The notes: generated by a model not told the origin, from the sequence alone. A stretch of DNA of 64,000 nucleotides from Solirubrobacter sp963792915 (GCA_963792915.1 CAWBYD010000006.1:124001-188000), one strand, 5' to 3'. Counted from the stretch's first letter, positions 9,044-16,956 are shown. Made by a program: numbers and translations.

Positions 9044-11233
9044 CTATGCGGTCGTCCAGGTCTCGACCGGCCAGCGCCGCCGGCGCGCCTCGCGCGTGAG
9101 CCGGAAGTCCGGGTTGATCGCGTGCGGGTGGCCGACCAGCTCGAGCAGCGGCAGGTCGGCGAGGCTGTCGCCGTAGGCGTGGCAGTCCGCGAGCTCGACC
9201 TCGTGGTCGGCGGCGAGCCGGGCGGCGAGGCTCGCGCGGCCGTCGGCGGTCAGCGGCGGCTCGGCCAGCTCGCCGGTGAAGCGGCCGGTGCGCTCGACCA
9301 GGCGGGCGGCGATCAGCTCGTCGCCGAGGTGCTGCAGCGACTCGACGAGGAAGTCCAGCGCGCCGGTGACGAGCACGACGCGGTCGCCGCGCTGCTTGTG
9401 CTGGCGGATCCGGCGCACGGCCTCGTGCTGGATCCGCGGCTGGATGAACTCGGGCAGCGCCGCCTGGGCCTGGCGGCGCAGCTCGCGCGCGGGCAGGTCC
9501 TTGTAGAGCCGGTAGAAGCTGCGGTTGAACGCCGAGCGCGAGCGGCGGTCGGCCATGATCCAGCCGGGCGCGCGGGCGGCGATCCCGGCCGTCCAGACGA
9601 GTTTGTCGAGCTCGGGCATGTCGCGCGTGCGCAGCCAGGCGTAGAAGTGCGCGACGGTCGAGTCCAGCACGACGCCCTCGACGTCGAAGATCGCCAGCGC
9701 GGGCGGGCCGTCGGGCGCGGGGCGGCGGCCCGGCCGGGTGGTGCGCCGCGGGCGCGGCGAGGGCGGGACGGCGATCGCCCGCAGCGCCGGCAGGTGCACC
9801 TCGCCGAGATAGTGGTCCCACTCGATGTCGTCGACGTCGAAGCCGAAGCGCTCCTCGTCGTCGGGGTGCAGGCCGTCGAGCAGCGCGCGCGTGTGGCGGT
9901 CGTCGAAGACGCAGTCGAGCTGGGCGTAGGGCGCGTAGATCTCGTTCAGGCGGCGCAGCCGGTCCAGCCGCCGCTGGTCCTTGTGCAGCCGCAGCTCGAT
10001 CGCGTCGCTGCGCGGGAGCGGGAGGTTCTCGACCAGGTCGCGGCCCTTGGAGAGCACGGTCGTCGCGCGGTTGATCGCCTTCATGATCTGCGCGCGGCTG
10101 CCGAGCCGCCACTCCGGGACCTCGACGGGCAGCCCGTCCTCGCCGGGGATCGGGCGCTCGCGGAAGTAGCGCGTCGTGACCTCGGCCAGCTTGTCGACGG
10201 TCAGCGGGTTGCGGTTGCCGGTCGCGACGTTGACGCAGCGGACGCCGTCCTGCGGCGGGTGCGCTGCCGCGGCCAGGCAGACGTTGGCGACCATGTCGAC
10301 GGGCACGATGTCGAGGCGGACGCTGCGGTCGGCCGCGAAGCGGCCCGGGATGATCCCGGCGCCGTAGCCGAGCAGGATCGGGTCGGCGACCTTCAGCGAC
10401 TCGAGCCAGCCGGGGTAGGGCGTCCGCAGCGCGGACTCGACGATCGCCGGGCGCACGATCGTCAGCTGCCGCGGGGCCTGCGCGATCAGCCGGCGCTCGC
10501 CGAGCGCCTTCGAGAGCCCGTAGGTGTCCGACCAGCCGAGCGCGCGGGCCCGCTCGCGGCCGCGCTCGGTCAGCTGCTCGCCGACCCACTCGCGCCGCAG
10601 GCGCTCGGCCCGCGAGCCGGTGGCGGGGCCGCCGGCGGGGCCGACGGCGCGCTCGGCCTCGCGCACGAACCGGTGCTGGTGGACCGGCAGGCGCGACTCG
10701 GCCTCGATGTCGCGGCGCCACGCGCGGGCGGCGTCGAGCTCGGCGTCGAGGTCCAGCTCCGGCTCCGACGGCGCGCTGCCGCTGGGCCGCTCGAGCACGA
10801 GGCCGGTGCGCTGCCCGGCGGCATAGGCGGTGGAGACGTGGATGAAGTAGGGGTCGTTGCCGGCGTCGCGCAGCGCTCGCAGCAGCCGCGCCGGGCCCTT
10901 GCCGTTGAGCTCGAGCGCCTCGTCGAGCGGCTGCTCGAAGGACACCGACGCGGCGCAGTGGATGACGACGTCGATGCCTGAAGGCACCTGCAGGTCGTCG
11001 GAGTTGACGTCGCCGGACACCGCGGCGACCCGCGGTGGCTCGAGGCCCTCGAACGGCGCGCTGGTGAGCACCTGATCGGCGAGTCGCTGCTCGGCATCGC
11101 CGCGGATCAGCACCGTCACGCGCGTCTCGGGGAGCTCGCGCAGCACCTGCGCGAGGATCGCCTTGCCGACGAACCCGGTGGCGCCGGTCAGCAGCAGGGC
11201 CTGGCCGGCGAGCCGTTCACGCAGCGTGGCGAT
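9044..11233 (-). CDS. Fatty acyl-CoA reductase (NAD-binding 4) fused to HAD-IB hydrolase domain
   Basis: Two-domain protein of about 729 residues. The N-terminal half is an extended-SDR acyl-CoA reductase: TGATGFVG near residue 16, and catalytic Tyr238/Lys242 in TYGLSK. The C-terminal half (about 510-725) is a HAD-IB phosphatase-like domain with FDVEGVVLDS, VTGALDF and GDSLADLPLL. HAD motif I normally reads DxD; here it is Asp517-x-Glu519. The start is uncertain. The Rossmann motif lies upstream of the first GTG (11146), and a stop at 11276-11278 limits extension. No ATG, GTG or TTG lies between, so ATC 11233 (after GAGGTACCC) or CTG 11254 is implied. It is the first gene of the operon and probably reduces a fatty acyl thioester to aldehyde or alcohol. 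Confidence 0.85.
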   Translation of the reverse strand: MATLRERLAGQALLLTGATGFVGKAILAQVLRELPETRVTVLIRGDAEQRLADQVLTSAPFEGLEPPRVAAVSGDVNSDDLQVPSGIDVVIHCAASVSFEQPLDEALELNGKGPARLLRALRDAGNDPYFIHVSTAYAAGQRTGLVLERPSGSAPSEPELDLDAELDAARAWRRDIEAESRLPVHQHRFVREAERAVGPAGGPATGSRAERLRREWVGEQLTERGRERARALGWSDTYGLSKALGERRLIAQAPRQLTIVRPAIVESALRTPYPGWLESLKVADPILLGYGAGIIPGRFAADRSVRLDIVPVDMVANVCLAAAAHPPQDGVRCVNVATGNRNPLTVDKLAEVTTRYFRERPIPGEDGLPVEVPEWRLGSRAQIMKAINRATTVLSKGRDLVENLPLPRSDAIELRLHKDQRRLDRLRRLNEIYAPYAQLDCVFDDRHTRALLDGLHPDDEERFGFDVDDIEWDHYLGEVHLPALRAIAVPPSPRPRRTTRPGRRPAPDGPPALAIFDVEGVVLDSTVAHFYAWLRTRDMPELDKLVWTAGIAARAPGWIMADRRSRSAFNRSFYRLYKDLPARELRRQAQAALPEFIQPRIQHEAVRRIRQHKQRGDRVVLVTGALDFLVESLQHLGDELIAARLVERTGRFTGELAEPPLTADGRASLAARLAADHEVELADCHAYGDSLADLPLLELVGHPHAINPDFRLTREARRRRWPVETWTTA

Positions 11234-11275
11234 GGGTACCTCGTCGTCGGGCAGAGGGCCACCGTACCAAGGTCT

Positions 11276-11293
11276 CTACTAACGTGTCAGTAG
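11276..11293. promoter_or_regulatory. TetR-type operator between divergent tetR and the reductase operon
   Basis: CTACTAACGTGTCAGTAG is an 18-base imperfect palindrome (14 of 18 positions symmetric, pattern CTACTnACnnGTnAGTAG). It ends at the base before the TetR ATG and lies upstream of the divergent reductase gene, so it can control both. The TetR gene has no room for a Shine-Dalgarno site here, suggesting a leaderless transcript. Confidence 0.7.
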
Positions 11294-11899
11294 ATGGCCT
11301 CAGGTGACACGTCGCAAGCCCGCATCCTGCAGGCGGCACGCGGGGAGTTCGCGCATCGCGGGTTCATCGCGGCGCGGCTGCAGGACATCGCCGAGCGGGC
11401 CGGGCTCACGCATCCGACGCTGCTGTATCACTTCAAGTCCAAGGAGCGGCTGTACGCCGCGGTGATCGAGTCCGCCATGGAGGACTGGGCGGCCGTGACC
11501 TCCCGCGCGGTCACGCTGGCGCCGGGCGGCTTCGAGCGCGTCGCGGCGCTGATCGACGCGGGCCTGGAGTTCTTCGCCACCCACCACGACTTCGTCGTCA
11601 TCTGGCGCCGCGAGGCGATCGAGGGCGGCGGCCGGCTCGAGGTCGCGATGGCCGAGCACATGCGCCCGTTCTTCGATCGCGCCGTCGCGTTCCTGCGGCG
11701 CGAGGTCGAGGCGGGGCGCCTGCGCGAGCACGACCCCGTGGAGCTGATGCAGGTGGTCTACGGCGCGGTCTCGACGTACTTCTCGGACGCCGCGTTCCGG
11801 GCGCGGCTGCTCGACGAGGACCCGACCGGGCCCGCGGCGCGCGAGCGCTTCCGGTCCGCGCTCACGTCGATGCTCAGGGACGCACTAGCGCCGCGTTGA
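11294..11899 (+). CDS. TetR/AcrR family transcriptional regulator
   Basis: Dimeric ligand-responsive repressor, 201 residues. The N-terminal helix-turn-helix is clear (RLQDIAERAGLTHPTLLYHF, residues 28-47); the C-terminal ligand domain is variable. It is divergent from the acyl-CoA reductase/LarA-like operon and follows an 18-base palindromic operator, so it probably represses itself and that operon. By analogy with lipid-linked TetR proteins, a fatty acyl-CoA ligand is possible, but nothing in the sequence proves it. The ATG at 11294 directly abuts the operator. The 3' end overlaps convergent larE by 26 bases. Confidence 0.92.
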   Translation: MASGDTSQARILQAARGEFAHRGFIAARLQDIAERAGLTHPTLLYHFKSKERLYAAVIESAMEDWAAVTSRAVTLAPGGFERVAALIDAGLEFFATHHDFVVIWRREAIEGGGRLEVAMAEHMRPFFDRAVAFLRREVEAGRLREHDPVELMQVVYGAVSTYFSDAAFRARLLDEDPTGPAARERFRSALTSMLRDALAPR

Positions 11900-12782
11900 G
11901 GCGGCCGGAGCGGAACGGCTCGGCGTCGATCACCGCGTGGCGGTAGCCGGCGCGCTTGATCGCCTCGACGATCTCCGCCTCGCGCCGCTGCGCCTCCTCG
12001 AGTCGTTCGGCCTCCACCTCGAGCCGGCCCATGATCCCGTGGTGGCGGACGCGCAGCACCGGGAAGCCCAGCGCTCTGACGGCGCGCTCGGCGCGGTCGA
12101 TCAGCGCGAGCGTCTCGGGGTCGACGGCGGTGCCGTACGGGATCCGGCTCGCCAGGCAGGGCGTGGCGGGCTTCTCCGCGCTGGGGAGGGCGAGCTCGCG
12201 GGCGATCTGCCTGACCAGCGCCTTGCCGGCGCCCGCCTCGAGCAGCGGGTGGCGCACGCCGTGCTCGGCCGCCGCCCGCAGCCCGGGGCGCCAGTCGCCG
12301 GCGTCGTCGGCGTTGGCGCCCGACAGCAGCGCGCCGTATCCGCGCTCGTACGCCAGCGCCGCGAGCGTGTCGTAGAGCTCGGTCTTGCAGAAGTAGCAGC
12401 GGTCGGGGCCGTTGGCGCGGTAGCCGGCACGCGCGAGCTCGTCGGTCGAGACGGTCTCGTGTGCGATCCCGATGTGCGCCGCGACGCGCCGCGCGCCGTC
12501 GAGCTCGCCGCGGGCGACGGCGGGCGAGACCGCGGTGACCGCGAGCGCGCGGTCGCCGAGCGCGCGGTAGGCGAGCGCCGCGACGACCGAGGAGTCGACG
12601 CCGCCGGAGAACGCGACGACCGCGCTGCCGAGCGGCGCGAGCCGCTGCGCGAGCGCGGCGGCGCCCACGCCGGGCGCGCTCGCGCGCCGCGCGGCTGCGG
12701 CGGCGTCGGCCGCGCGAGTCGCGGTGGCGTCCCCGACGGGCGCGCTTGCGCGCCGCGCGGCTGCGGCGGCGTCCCCGCTCAC
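11874..12782 (-). CDS. larE: LarE, ATP-dependent sacrificial sulfur transferase for NPN cofactor
   Basis: PP-loop ATPase that adenylates pyridinium-3,5-biscarboxylate mononucleotide and donates sulfur to form the bisthiocarboxylate precursor of NPN. The PP-loop is SGGVDSS (about 59-65). RCYFCKTELYD (about 128-138) and PATPCLASRIPYG follow. Cys209 of the latter matches by context Cys176, the sacrificial sulfur donor of Lactobacillus LarE. The GTG at 12782 overlaps the larC stop as GTGA and gives 302 residues. The first 38 residues are a low-complexity extension built on a duplicated 36-base repeat; a second GTG at residue 39 would give the usual length. It is last in larB-larC-larE. Confidence 0.92.
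   Translation of the reverse strand: MSGDAAAAARRASAPVGDATATRAADAAAAARRASAPGVGAAALAQRLAPLGSAVVAFSGGVDSSVVAALAYRALGDRALAVTAVSPAVARGELDGARRVAAHIGIAHETVSTDELARAGYRANGPDRCYFCKTELYDTLAALAYERGYGALLSGANADDAGDWRPGLRAAAEHGVRHPLLEAGAGKALVRQIARELALPSAEKPATPCLASRIPYGTAVDPETLALIDRAERAVRALGFPVLRVRHHGIMGRLEVEAERLEEAQRREAEIVEAIKRAGYRHAVIDAEPFRSGRLNAALVRP
12672..12707 (+). repeat. 36-base direct repeat, copy A
   Basis: This copy matches 12738-12773 at 35 of 36 bases. It is very GC-rich (GGGCGCGCTCGCGCGCCGCG...). Both copies lie at the larC-larE junction and encode the AAAAARRASAP units of the LarE N-terminal extension. Confidence 0.85.
12738..12773 (+). repeat. 36-base direct repeat, copy B
   Basis: Second copy of the unit at 12672-12707, with one C/T difference. 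The copies are 66 bases apart start to start (a multiple of three), so the reading frame of larE is kept. Confidence 0.85.
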
Positions 12783-13915
12783 GTGCGGCCCTCGTGGGCC
12801 GCCGCGAGCGCCTGCGCCCACACGACCTTCACCGGCGCGCCGCTGATCCGCGCGGCGCGCTCGCAGTCGGCGTGCTCGGGCGCGAGGTTGACGACCTTGC
12901 CGCCCAGCCGGCCGACCTTGATCCGGACCGGCTCGCCGGCGACCTCGACGGTGAAGCTCTCGCGCTCGAGCTCGATGCGGTCATAGCGCGCGATGCGCAC
13001 GCCGAGCGTGCTGGTCTGCGTGAGCATCGCCTCAGCGACCGCGCGCTCGTCGTGCGGCCGGGCGAGCGCGGAGAGGATGAAGCCCGGCCGCCCCTTCTTC
13101 ATCTGCACCGGCGCGGTCCAGACGTCCAGGGCGCCGGCGTCGAAGCAGGCCGCGGCGGCGTCGGGCGCGAGCTCGGGCACGAGGTCGTCGAGGTTGGCCT
13201 CGATCAGGCTCACGGCGCCGTCGCCGGTGCTCTCGCCCAGCATGACGCGCACCACGTTCGGCAGCTCGGCGAGGTCGCGCGTTCCCGCCCCGTAGCCCGT
13301 GCCGGTCAGGGTCATCCGGGGGATCGGCCCGTAGCTTTCGGCCAGGCTCGAGACGAGCGCCGCGCCGGTCGGCGTCACGAGCTCGCAATCGAGGTCGACG
13401 CCGTAGATCGGGGCGCCCTCGAGCAGCTTCAGCGTCGCCGGCGCGGGCAGCGGCAGCCGGCCGTGCGCGGCCCGCACGAAGCCGCGGCCCGCGGGCAGCG
13501 GCGAGCACACGACGCGCTCGACGCCCAGCGATTCGAGCGCGAGCGCGACGCCGCACACCTCGCCGATCGCGTCGACCGCCCCGACCTCGTGGAAGTGCAC
13601 GCGCTCGGGCTCGATGTCGTGGATGCGCGCCTCCGCGCGGGCGAGTCGTTCGAAGGCGTCCTGCGCGCGCGCCGTCACGCGCGCCGGAAAGCCCGCGGCG
13701 TCGATCTGCGCGCGGATCGTGCCCCAGTCGCGGTGATGGCTCGAGTCGCCGGTGACCGTCACCGTCTTCGCGACGATCCCGTGCCGCTCGGCCTTGCCGA
13801 CCTCAGCTGCGACGCCGAGCCGCTCGAGCCCGTCGAGCCGGCCGCCGGCGTCGACGAGCGCGGCGAGCAGCATGTCGCCCGCGACGCCGCCGATGCAGTC
13901 GACATAGAGGATCAT
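12779..13915 (-). CDS. larC: LarC, nickel chelatase of NPN cofactor synthesis
   Basis: CTP-dependent cyclometallase that inserts nickel into the bisthiocarboxylate mononucleotide to form NPN; 378 residues. Family landmarks: the N-terminal DCIGGVAGDMLLAALVDAG, then ERVHFHEVGAVDAI, GRGFVRAAHGRLPLPAPAT, ELVTPTGAAL, and the C-terminal metal-binding half with EANLDDLVPE and MKKGRPGFIL. In Lactobacillus, LarC is made from two frames by ribosomal frameshifting; here it is one continuous frame. The ATG at 13915 overlaps the larB stop (ATGA) and the TGA overlaps the larE GTG, so the three genes are coupled. Confidence 0.94.
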   Translation of the reverse strand: MILYVDCIGGVAGDMLLAALVDAGGRLDGLERLGVAAEVGKAERHGIVAKTVTVTGDSSHHRDWGTIRAQIDAAGFPARVTARAQDAFERLARAEARIHDIEPERVHFHEVGAVDAIGEVCGVALALESLGVERVVCSPLPAGRGFVRAAHGRLPLPAPATLKLLEGAPIYGVDLDCELVTPTGAALVSSLAESYGPIPRMTLTGTGYGAGTRDLAELPNVVRVMLGESTGDGAVSLIEANLDDLVPELAPDAAAACFDAGALDVWTAPVQMKKGRPGFILSALARPHDERAVAEAMLTQTSTLGVRIARYDRIELERESFTVEVAGEPVRIKVGRLGGKVVNLAPEHADCERAARISGAPVKVVWAQALAAAHEGRT

Positions 13916-14587
13916 GCCGCCGCCCTGCGCGCGATCCGGGCCGCGATCGTGCCCGCGCCGAACCCGTCGTCGATGTTCACGACCGCGACGCCCGCGGCGC
14001 ACGACGTGAGCATCGCCAGCAGCGCGCTGATCCCGCCGAACGTCGCGCCGTAGCCGGTGCTCGTGGGGACGGCGATCACGGGCGCCCCGACCAGCCCGCC
14101 GACCACGCTCGCCAGCGCGGCGTCCCAGCCCGCGACGACGATCACGCAATCCGCGCGCTCGAGATCCCCGATCGCCGGCTCCAGGCGATGCAGCCCCGCG
14201 ACCCCGGCGTCGCGGTGGACGACCACCTCGGTGCCCAGCAGCTCCGCGCGCACCTGCGCCTCGGTCACGACCGGGCCGTCGCTCGTGCCGCCGCTGACGA
14301 TCGTCACGAGCCCCCGGGCGGCGGGCACGTCACGCGCGATCCACGCCAGCCGCGCGCGCTCGTCTGAGTGCGCATCGGCGGCCACGTCGCGCAACGCGGC
14401 CCGCGCCGCGGCGTCCGCGCGGGTGACGAGCACGCTGCTCGCGCCGCCGTCGAGCAGCGCCTCGCGCGATCGCGCGGATCTCGTCCGGCGTCTTGCCCTC
14501 GCCGACGATCGCCTCGGGCGCGCCCTGGCGCCGCTCACGATCGATGTCCACGCGCGCGAAGCCGAGGTCGGCGAACCGTGCGTCCAC
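13912..14587 (-). CDS. larB: LarB, pyridinium-3,5-biscarboxylate mononucleotide synthase, frameshifted
   Basis: First enzyme of NPN synthesis; it carboxylates and hydrolyses nicotinic acid adenine dinucleotide. The N-terminal part from GTG 14587 reads LGFARVDIDRERRQGAPE then EGKTPDEIRAIA. The rest (EALLDGGASSVLVTRADAAA to the PurE-like VVVAGWDAALASVVGGLVGA and VPTSTGYGATFGGISALLAM) is in another frame. The switch falls at about 14461-14470, in a CGCGCGATCGCGCG tract. Removing one base or adding two restores a 224-226 residue protein of normal length. It is therefore an assembly error, a recent mutation or, less likely, recoding. The stop overlaps the larC ATG. Confidence 0.85.
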
Positions 14588-14659
14588 GGCGCAGCAGGGT
14601 ATCCCTCGTACGGCTGGCCCGACCCCTAAGGGGCGGGAAGTCCGCCGGCGAGATTCATG

Positions 14660-14690
14660 CAGGCCGCCTGGGGCGAACTTCTGCGGCCTG
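14660..14690. promoter_or_regulatory. Inverted repeat between larB and the plus-strand small-protein genes
   Basis: CAGGCCGC (14660-14667) and GCGGCCTG (14683-14690) are perfect 8-base arms with a 15-base spacer in a 146-base divergent intergenic region. It may be an operator or an RNA hairpin in the larB leader. Nothing distinguishes these possibilities. Confidence 0.45.
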
Positions 14691-14733
14691 GGACTCTGAT
14701 CACTACACGCACGCCGACCTGAAGGACCCGGCC

Positions 14734-14979
14734 ATGCCCCAGACCGACACCGCGCTCCGCGAACTCGCCCACCGCCGCAACGACGGCCTCGACATTCGCC
14801 TGATCTGGGACTCCGCCCGCGACGCCGTGTTCGTCGAGCTCGTGGACCATCGCAGCGGCGACGGCTTCGACGTCGCGGTGCTGCCCGGCGAGAAGGCGAT
14901 GGACGTGTTCCACCATCCGTTCGCCTATCGCGCCGTGCGTGAGGCGTCGGACCGCCGGCTGCTGGCTGAGGCGGCGTGA
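14734..14979 (+). CDS. Small conserved protein, function unknown
   Basis: 81-residue soluble acidic protein. The central part reads DIRLIWDSARDAVFVELVDH and the end DVFHHPFAYRA. I recognise the pattern (LAHRR...NGLDIRLIWD...VFHHPFAY) as common among small actinobacterial proteins, but no function is known to me. It has no signal peptide, membrane segment or metal cluster. The ATG at 14734 was chosen because upstream sequence in frame looks non-coding. It is followed after one base by another small gene, suggesting a short operon. Confidence 0.75.
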   Translation: MPQTDTALRELAHRRNDGLDIRLIWDSARDAVFVELVDHRSGDGFDVAVLPGEKAMDVFHHPFAYRAVREASDRRLLAEAA

Positions 14980-14980
14980 G

Positions 14981-15187
14981 ATGGACGTCCCCGACGGGAC
15001 GGTCTGGACCGGCCGGCACCCCGTCGCGCCCGGCCGGGCCCCGCGGGACGTGGTGGTGCGCGTGAACCGTCAGGGCTGGACGACGGTGAGCTTCGAGATC
15101 GAGCACGCGTACGGCCGCCCGGTCGGGATCGGGCGCGGCGAACTGCCGACGCCGGTGTTCGCGCGGCGCTTCCATCGCATCTTCTAA
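14981..15187 (+). CDS. Small hypothetical protein
   Basis: 68-residue protein not recognised. It starts at ATG 14981, one base after the previous stop. The composition is basic and aromatic-containing (GWTTVSFEIEHAYGRP, FARRFHRIF), with no membrane segment. Codon use is G/C-ending like its neighbours. It is likely cotranscribed with the upstream 81-residue protein and possibly with the ACT-domain gene 37 bases downstream. Confidence 0.55.
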   Translation: MDVPDGTVWTGRHPVAPGRAPRDVVVRVNRQGWTTVSFEIEHAYGRPVGIGRGELPTPVFARRFHRIF

Positions 15188-15224
15188 GCATCGGAACGAG
15201 ATCGGTGCGAGGATTCGTCCGGTC

Positions 15225-15605
15225 ATGCCCATCGACCTCACGGTCGTGCTTGAGGATCAGCCCGGCGAGCTCGCGCGGCTCGGCGAGGTGGCCGGCGCCG
15301 CCGGCGTGAGCTTCCGCGGGCTCGCGGCGTTCACCGGCGAGGGCAAGGGCGTGATCCACGCGCTCGTCGAGGACGGCGACGTGGAGTCCGCGTGCGCCGC
15401 GCTCAAGCGCGAGAAGTTCCACGTCGCCGACGCGCGCGACGTGCTCGTGATCGACCTGCAGAACTTCCCCGATCGCTTCGCCGAGGTGCTGCGGACGCTG
15501 GCCGACGCGAACGTCAACGTCGACCTCGCCTACACGGCGGTCGGCGGCGCGAAGCTCGTGGTCGCCACAGACGACCTGCGCAGCGCGCGGGCCGCGCTCG
15601 CGTAG
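15225..15605 (+). CDS. ACT-domain protein
   Basis: 126-residue protein consisting of two ACT-like halves: DLTVVLEDQPGELARLGEVAGAAGVS (residues 4-29) and VLVIDLQNFPDRFAEVLRTLADANVNVDLAY (about 73-103). ACT domains are beta-alpha small-molecule sensors, usually for amino acids, that regulate enzymes allosterically. No catalytic domain is attached, so it may act in trans or as a stand-alone sensor. It is followed 10 bases later by an amidase gene, so regulation of nitrogen or amide metabolism is possible but unproven. Confidence 0.82.
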   Translation: MPIDLTVVLEDQPGELARLGEVAGAAGVSFRGLAAFTGEGKGVIHALVEDGDVESACAALKREKFHVADARDVLVIDLQNFPDRFAEVLRTLADANVNVDLAYTAVGGAKLVVATDDLRSARAALA

Positions 15606-15615
15606 TCTCGACGAG

Positions 15616-16956
15616 GTGACCGAGGAAGACCTGGCCTTCGCCGGCGTCGCACGCCAGGCCGAGCTGGTACGGCGCGGAGAGGTCTCGAGCCGCGAGCTCG
15701 TGGAGCTGGCGCTGCGCCGCATCGAGGCGCTGGACGGCGAGCTGAACGCGTTCGGCGCCGTGTACGCCGAACGGGCGCTGGAGCGCGCGGACGAGCGCCC
15801 GTCCGGCCCGCTCGGCGGCGTCCCGATCGCGGTCAAGGACGAGCTCGACATCGCGGGCGAGGTCACGAGCCGCGGCACAGGGGCGATCCGGACGCCCGCG
15901 GGCGCGGACTGCGAGGCGGTCAGGCGGCTGCGCGCGGCGGGCGCGGTGATCATCGGCAAGACCACGATGCCCGAGCTGGGGCTGTGGCCGTTCACCGAGT
16001 CGATCACGTGGGGCGTCACCCGCAACCCGTGGAACCCGGACCGGACGCCCGGCGGCTCCAGCGGCGGGTCCGCCGCGGCGGTCGCGGCGGGGCTGGTGCC
16101 GGCCGCGCTCGGCGCCGACGGCGCCGGCTCGATCCGGATCCCGGCCGCATGCACCGGGCTATTCGGGCTCAAGCCGCACACCGGGCGCGTGCCGCGCGCG
16201 CCGCACGACGAGGACGGGACGCACTGGATCTGCTTCGGCCCGCTCACGCGCACGGTCGCGGACTCGCGGCTGATGCTCGAGGTGCTGAGCGGCGAGCCGA
16301 TGGGCGCCCCGGAGCCGGAGCGCCTGAAGATCGCCTACAGCGACGCGTTCCCGCCCGGCACCCGCGGGAAGCTGCGGGCCGACGTGCGCGAGGCGCTCGA
16401 GGACACCGCGCAAGCCTGCGAGGAGCTGGGCCACGAGGTCTCGCCCGACCGCGTGGACCTCAGCTTCACCGACGTGCTCGGGCTCGTCGCCCTGATGTTC
16501 CGCGGCATCCGCGACTTCGTGGGCGAGGTCGAGCTGCCGCAGCGCCTGGAACGCCGCACGCGCGCCATCGCCCGTCCGGGCCGGCTCGTCCCGGACCCGC
16601 TGGTCGACCGGCTGCTGGTCCGCGAGCGCCGCGTCGCCGCCCAGGTCCAGCGCCTGTTCGGCGAGCACGACGTCCTGCTGATGCCGGTGATGTCCGAGCC
16701 CGCGGTCCCCGCACAGGTGATGGAGGGGCGCGGGGCGATCGCCACCTACGTCTGGGAGACCGGCTGGGTTCCGTTCAATGTCCTCTGGAACAGCACCGGC
16801 CAGCCCGCCGCCGCGGTTCCGGCCGGGTTCAGCGCCGACGGCCTGCCGCTGTCGGTCCAGCTCGTGGGGCGCCCGTACGCCGAGGCGACCCTGCTTGCGC
16901 TCGCCGGACAGCTGGAGCGGGTACGTCCCTGGGATCACTACCGCCCGCCTACATAG
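15616..16956 (+). CDS. Amidase signature family protein (amidase/GatA-like)
   Basis: 446-residue amidase with the Ser-cisSer-Lys triad visible: Lys in IAVKDELD (about 76), PGGSSGGSAAAVAAG with the cis-Ser (about 147), and nucleophile Ser in GADGAGSIRIPA (about 171). It hydrolyses a carboxamide to acid plus ammonia. It is shorter than GatA and no gatB or gatC is nearby, so a catabolic amidase or amide-drug hydrolase is more likely than tRNA amidotransferase. It starts at GTG 15616, 10 bases after the ACT gene. It has no signal peptide, unlike the tandem amidase at 41939. Confidence 0.93.
   Translation: MTEEDLAFAGVARQAELVRRGEVSSRELVELALRRIEALDGELNAFGAVYAERALERADERPSGPLGGVPIAVKDELDIAGEVTSRGTGAIRTPAGADCEAVRRLRAAGAVIIGKTTMPELGLWPFTESITWGVTRNPWNPDRTPGGSSGGSAAAVAAGLVPAALGADGAGSIRIPAACTGLFGLKPHTGRVPRAPHDEDGTHWICFGPLTRTVADSRLMLEVLSGEPMGAPEPERLKIAYSDAFPPGTRGKLRADVREALEDTAQACEELGHEVSPDRVDLSFTDVLGLVALMFRGIRDFVGEVELPQRLERRTRAIARPGRLVPDPLVDRLLVRERRVAAQVQRLFGEHDVLLMPVMSEPAVPAQVMEGRGAIATYVWETGWVPFNVLWNSTGQPAAAVPAGFSADGLPLSVQLVGRPYAEATLLALAGQLERVRPWDHYRPPT

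Noticed and set aside
15616..16956. Amidase as GatA of the tRNA amidotransferase
   Set aside because: No gatB or gatC lies nearby and the protein is shorter than GatA; a general amidase is more likely.
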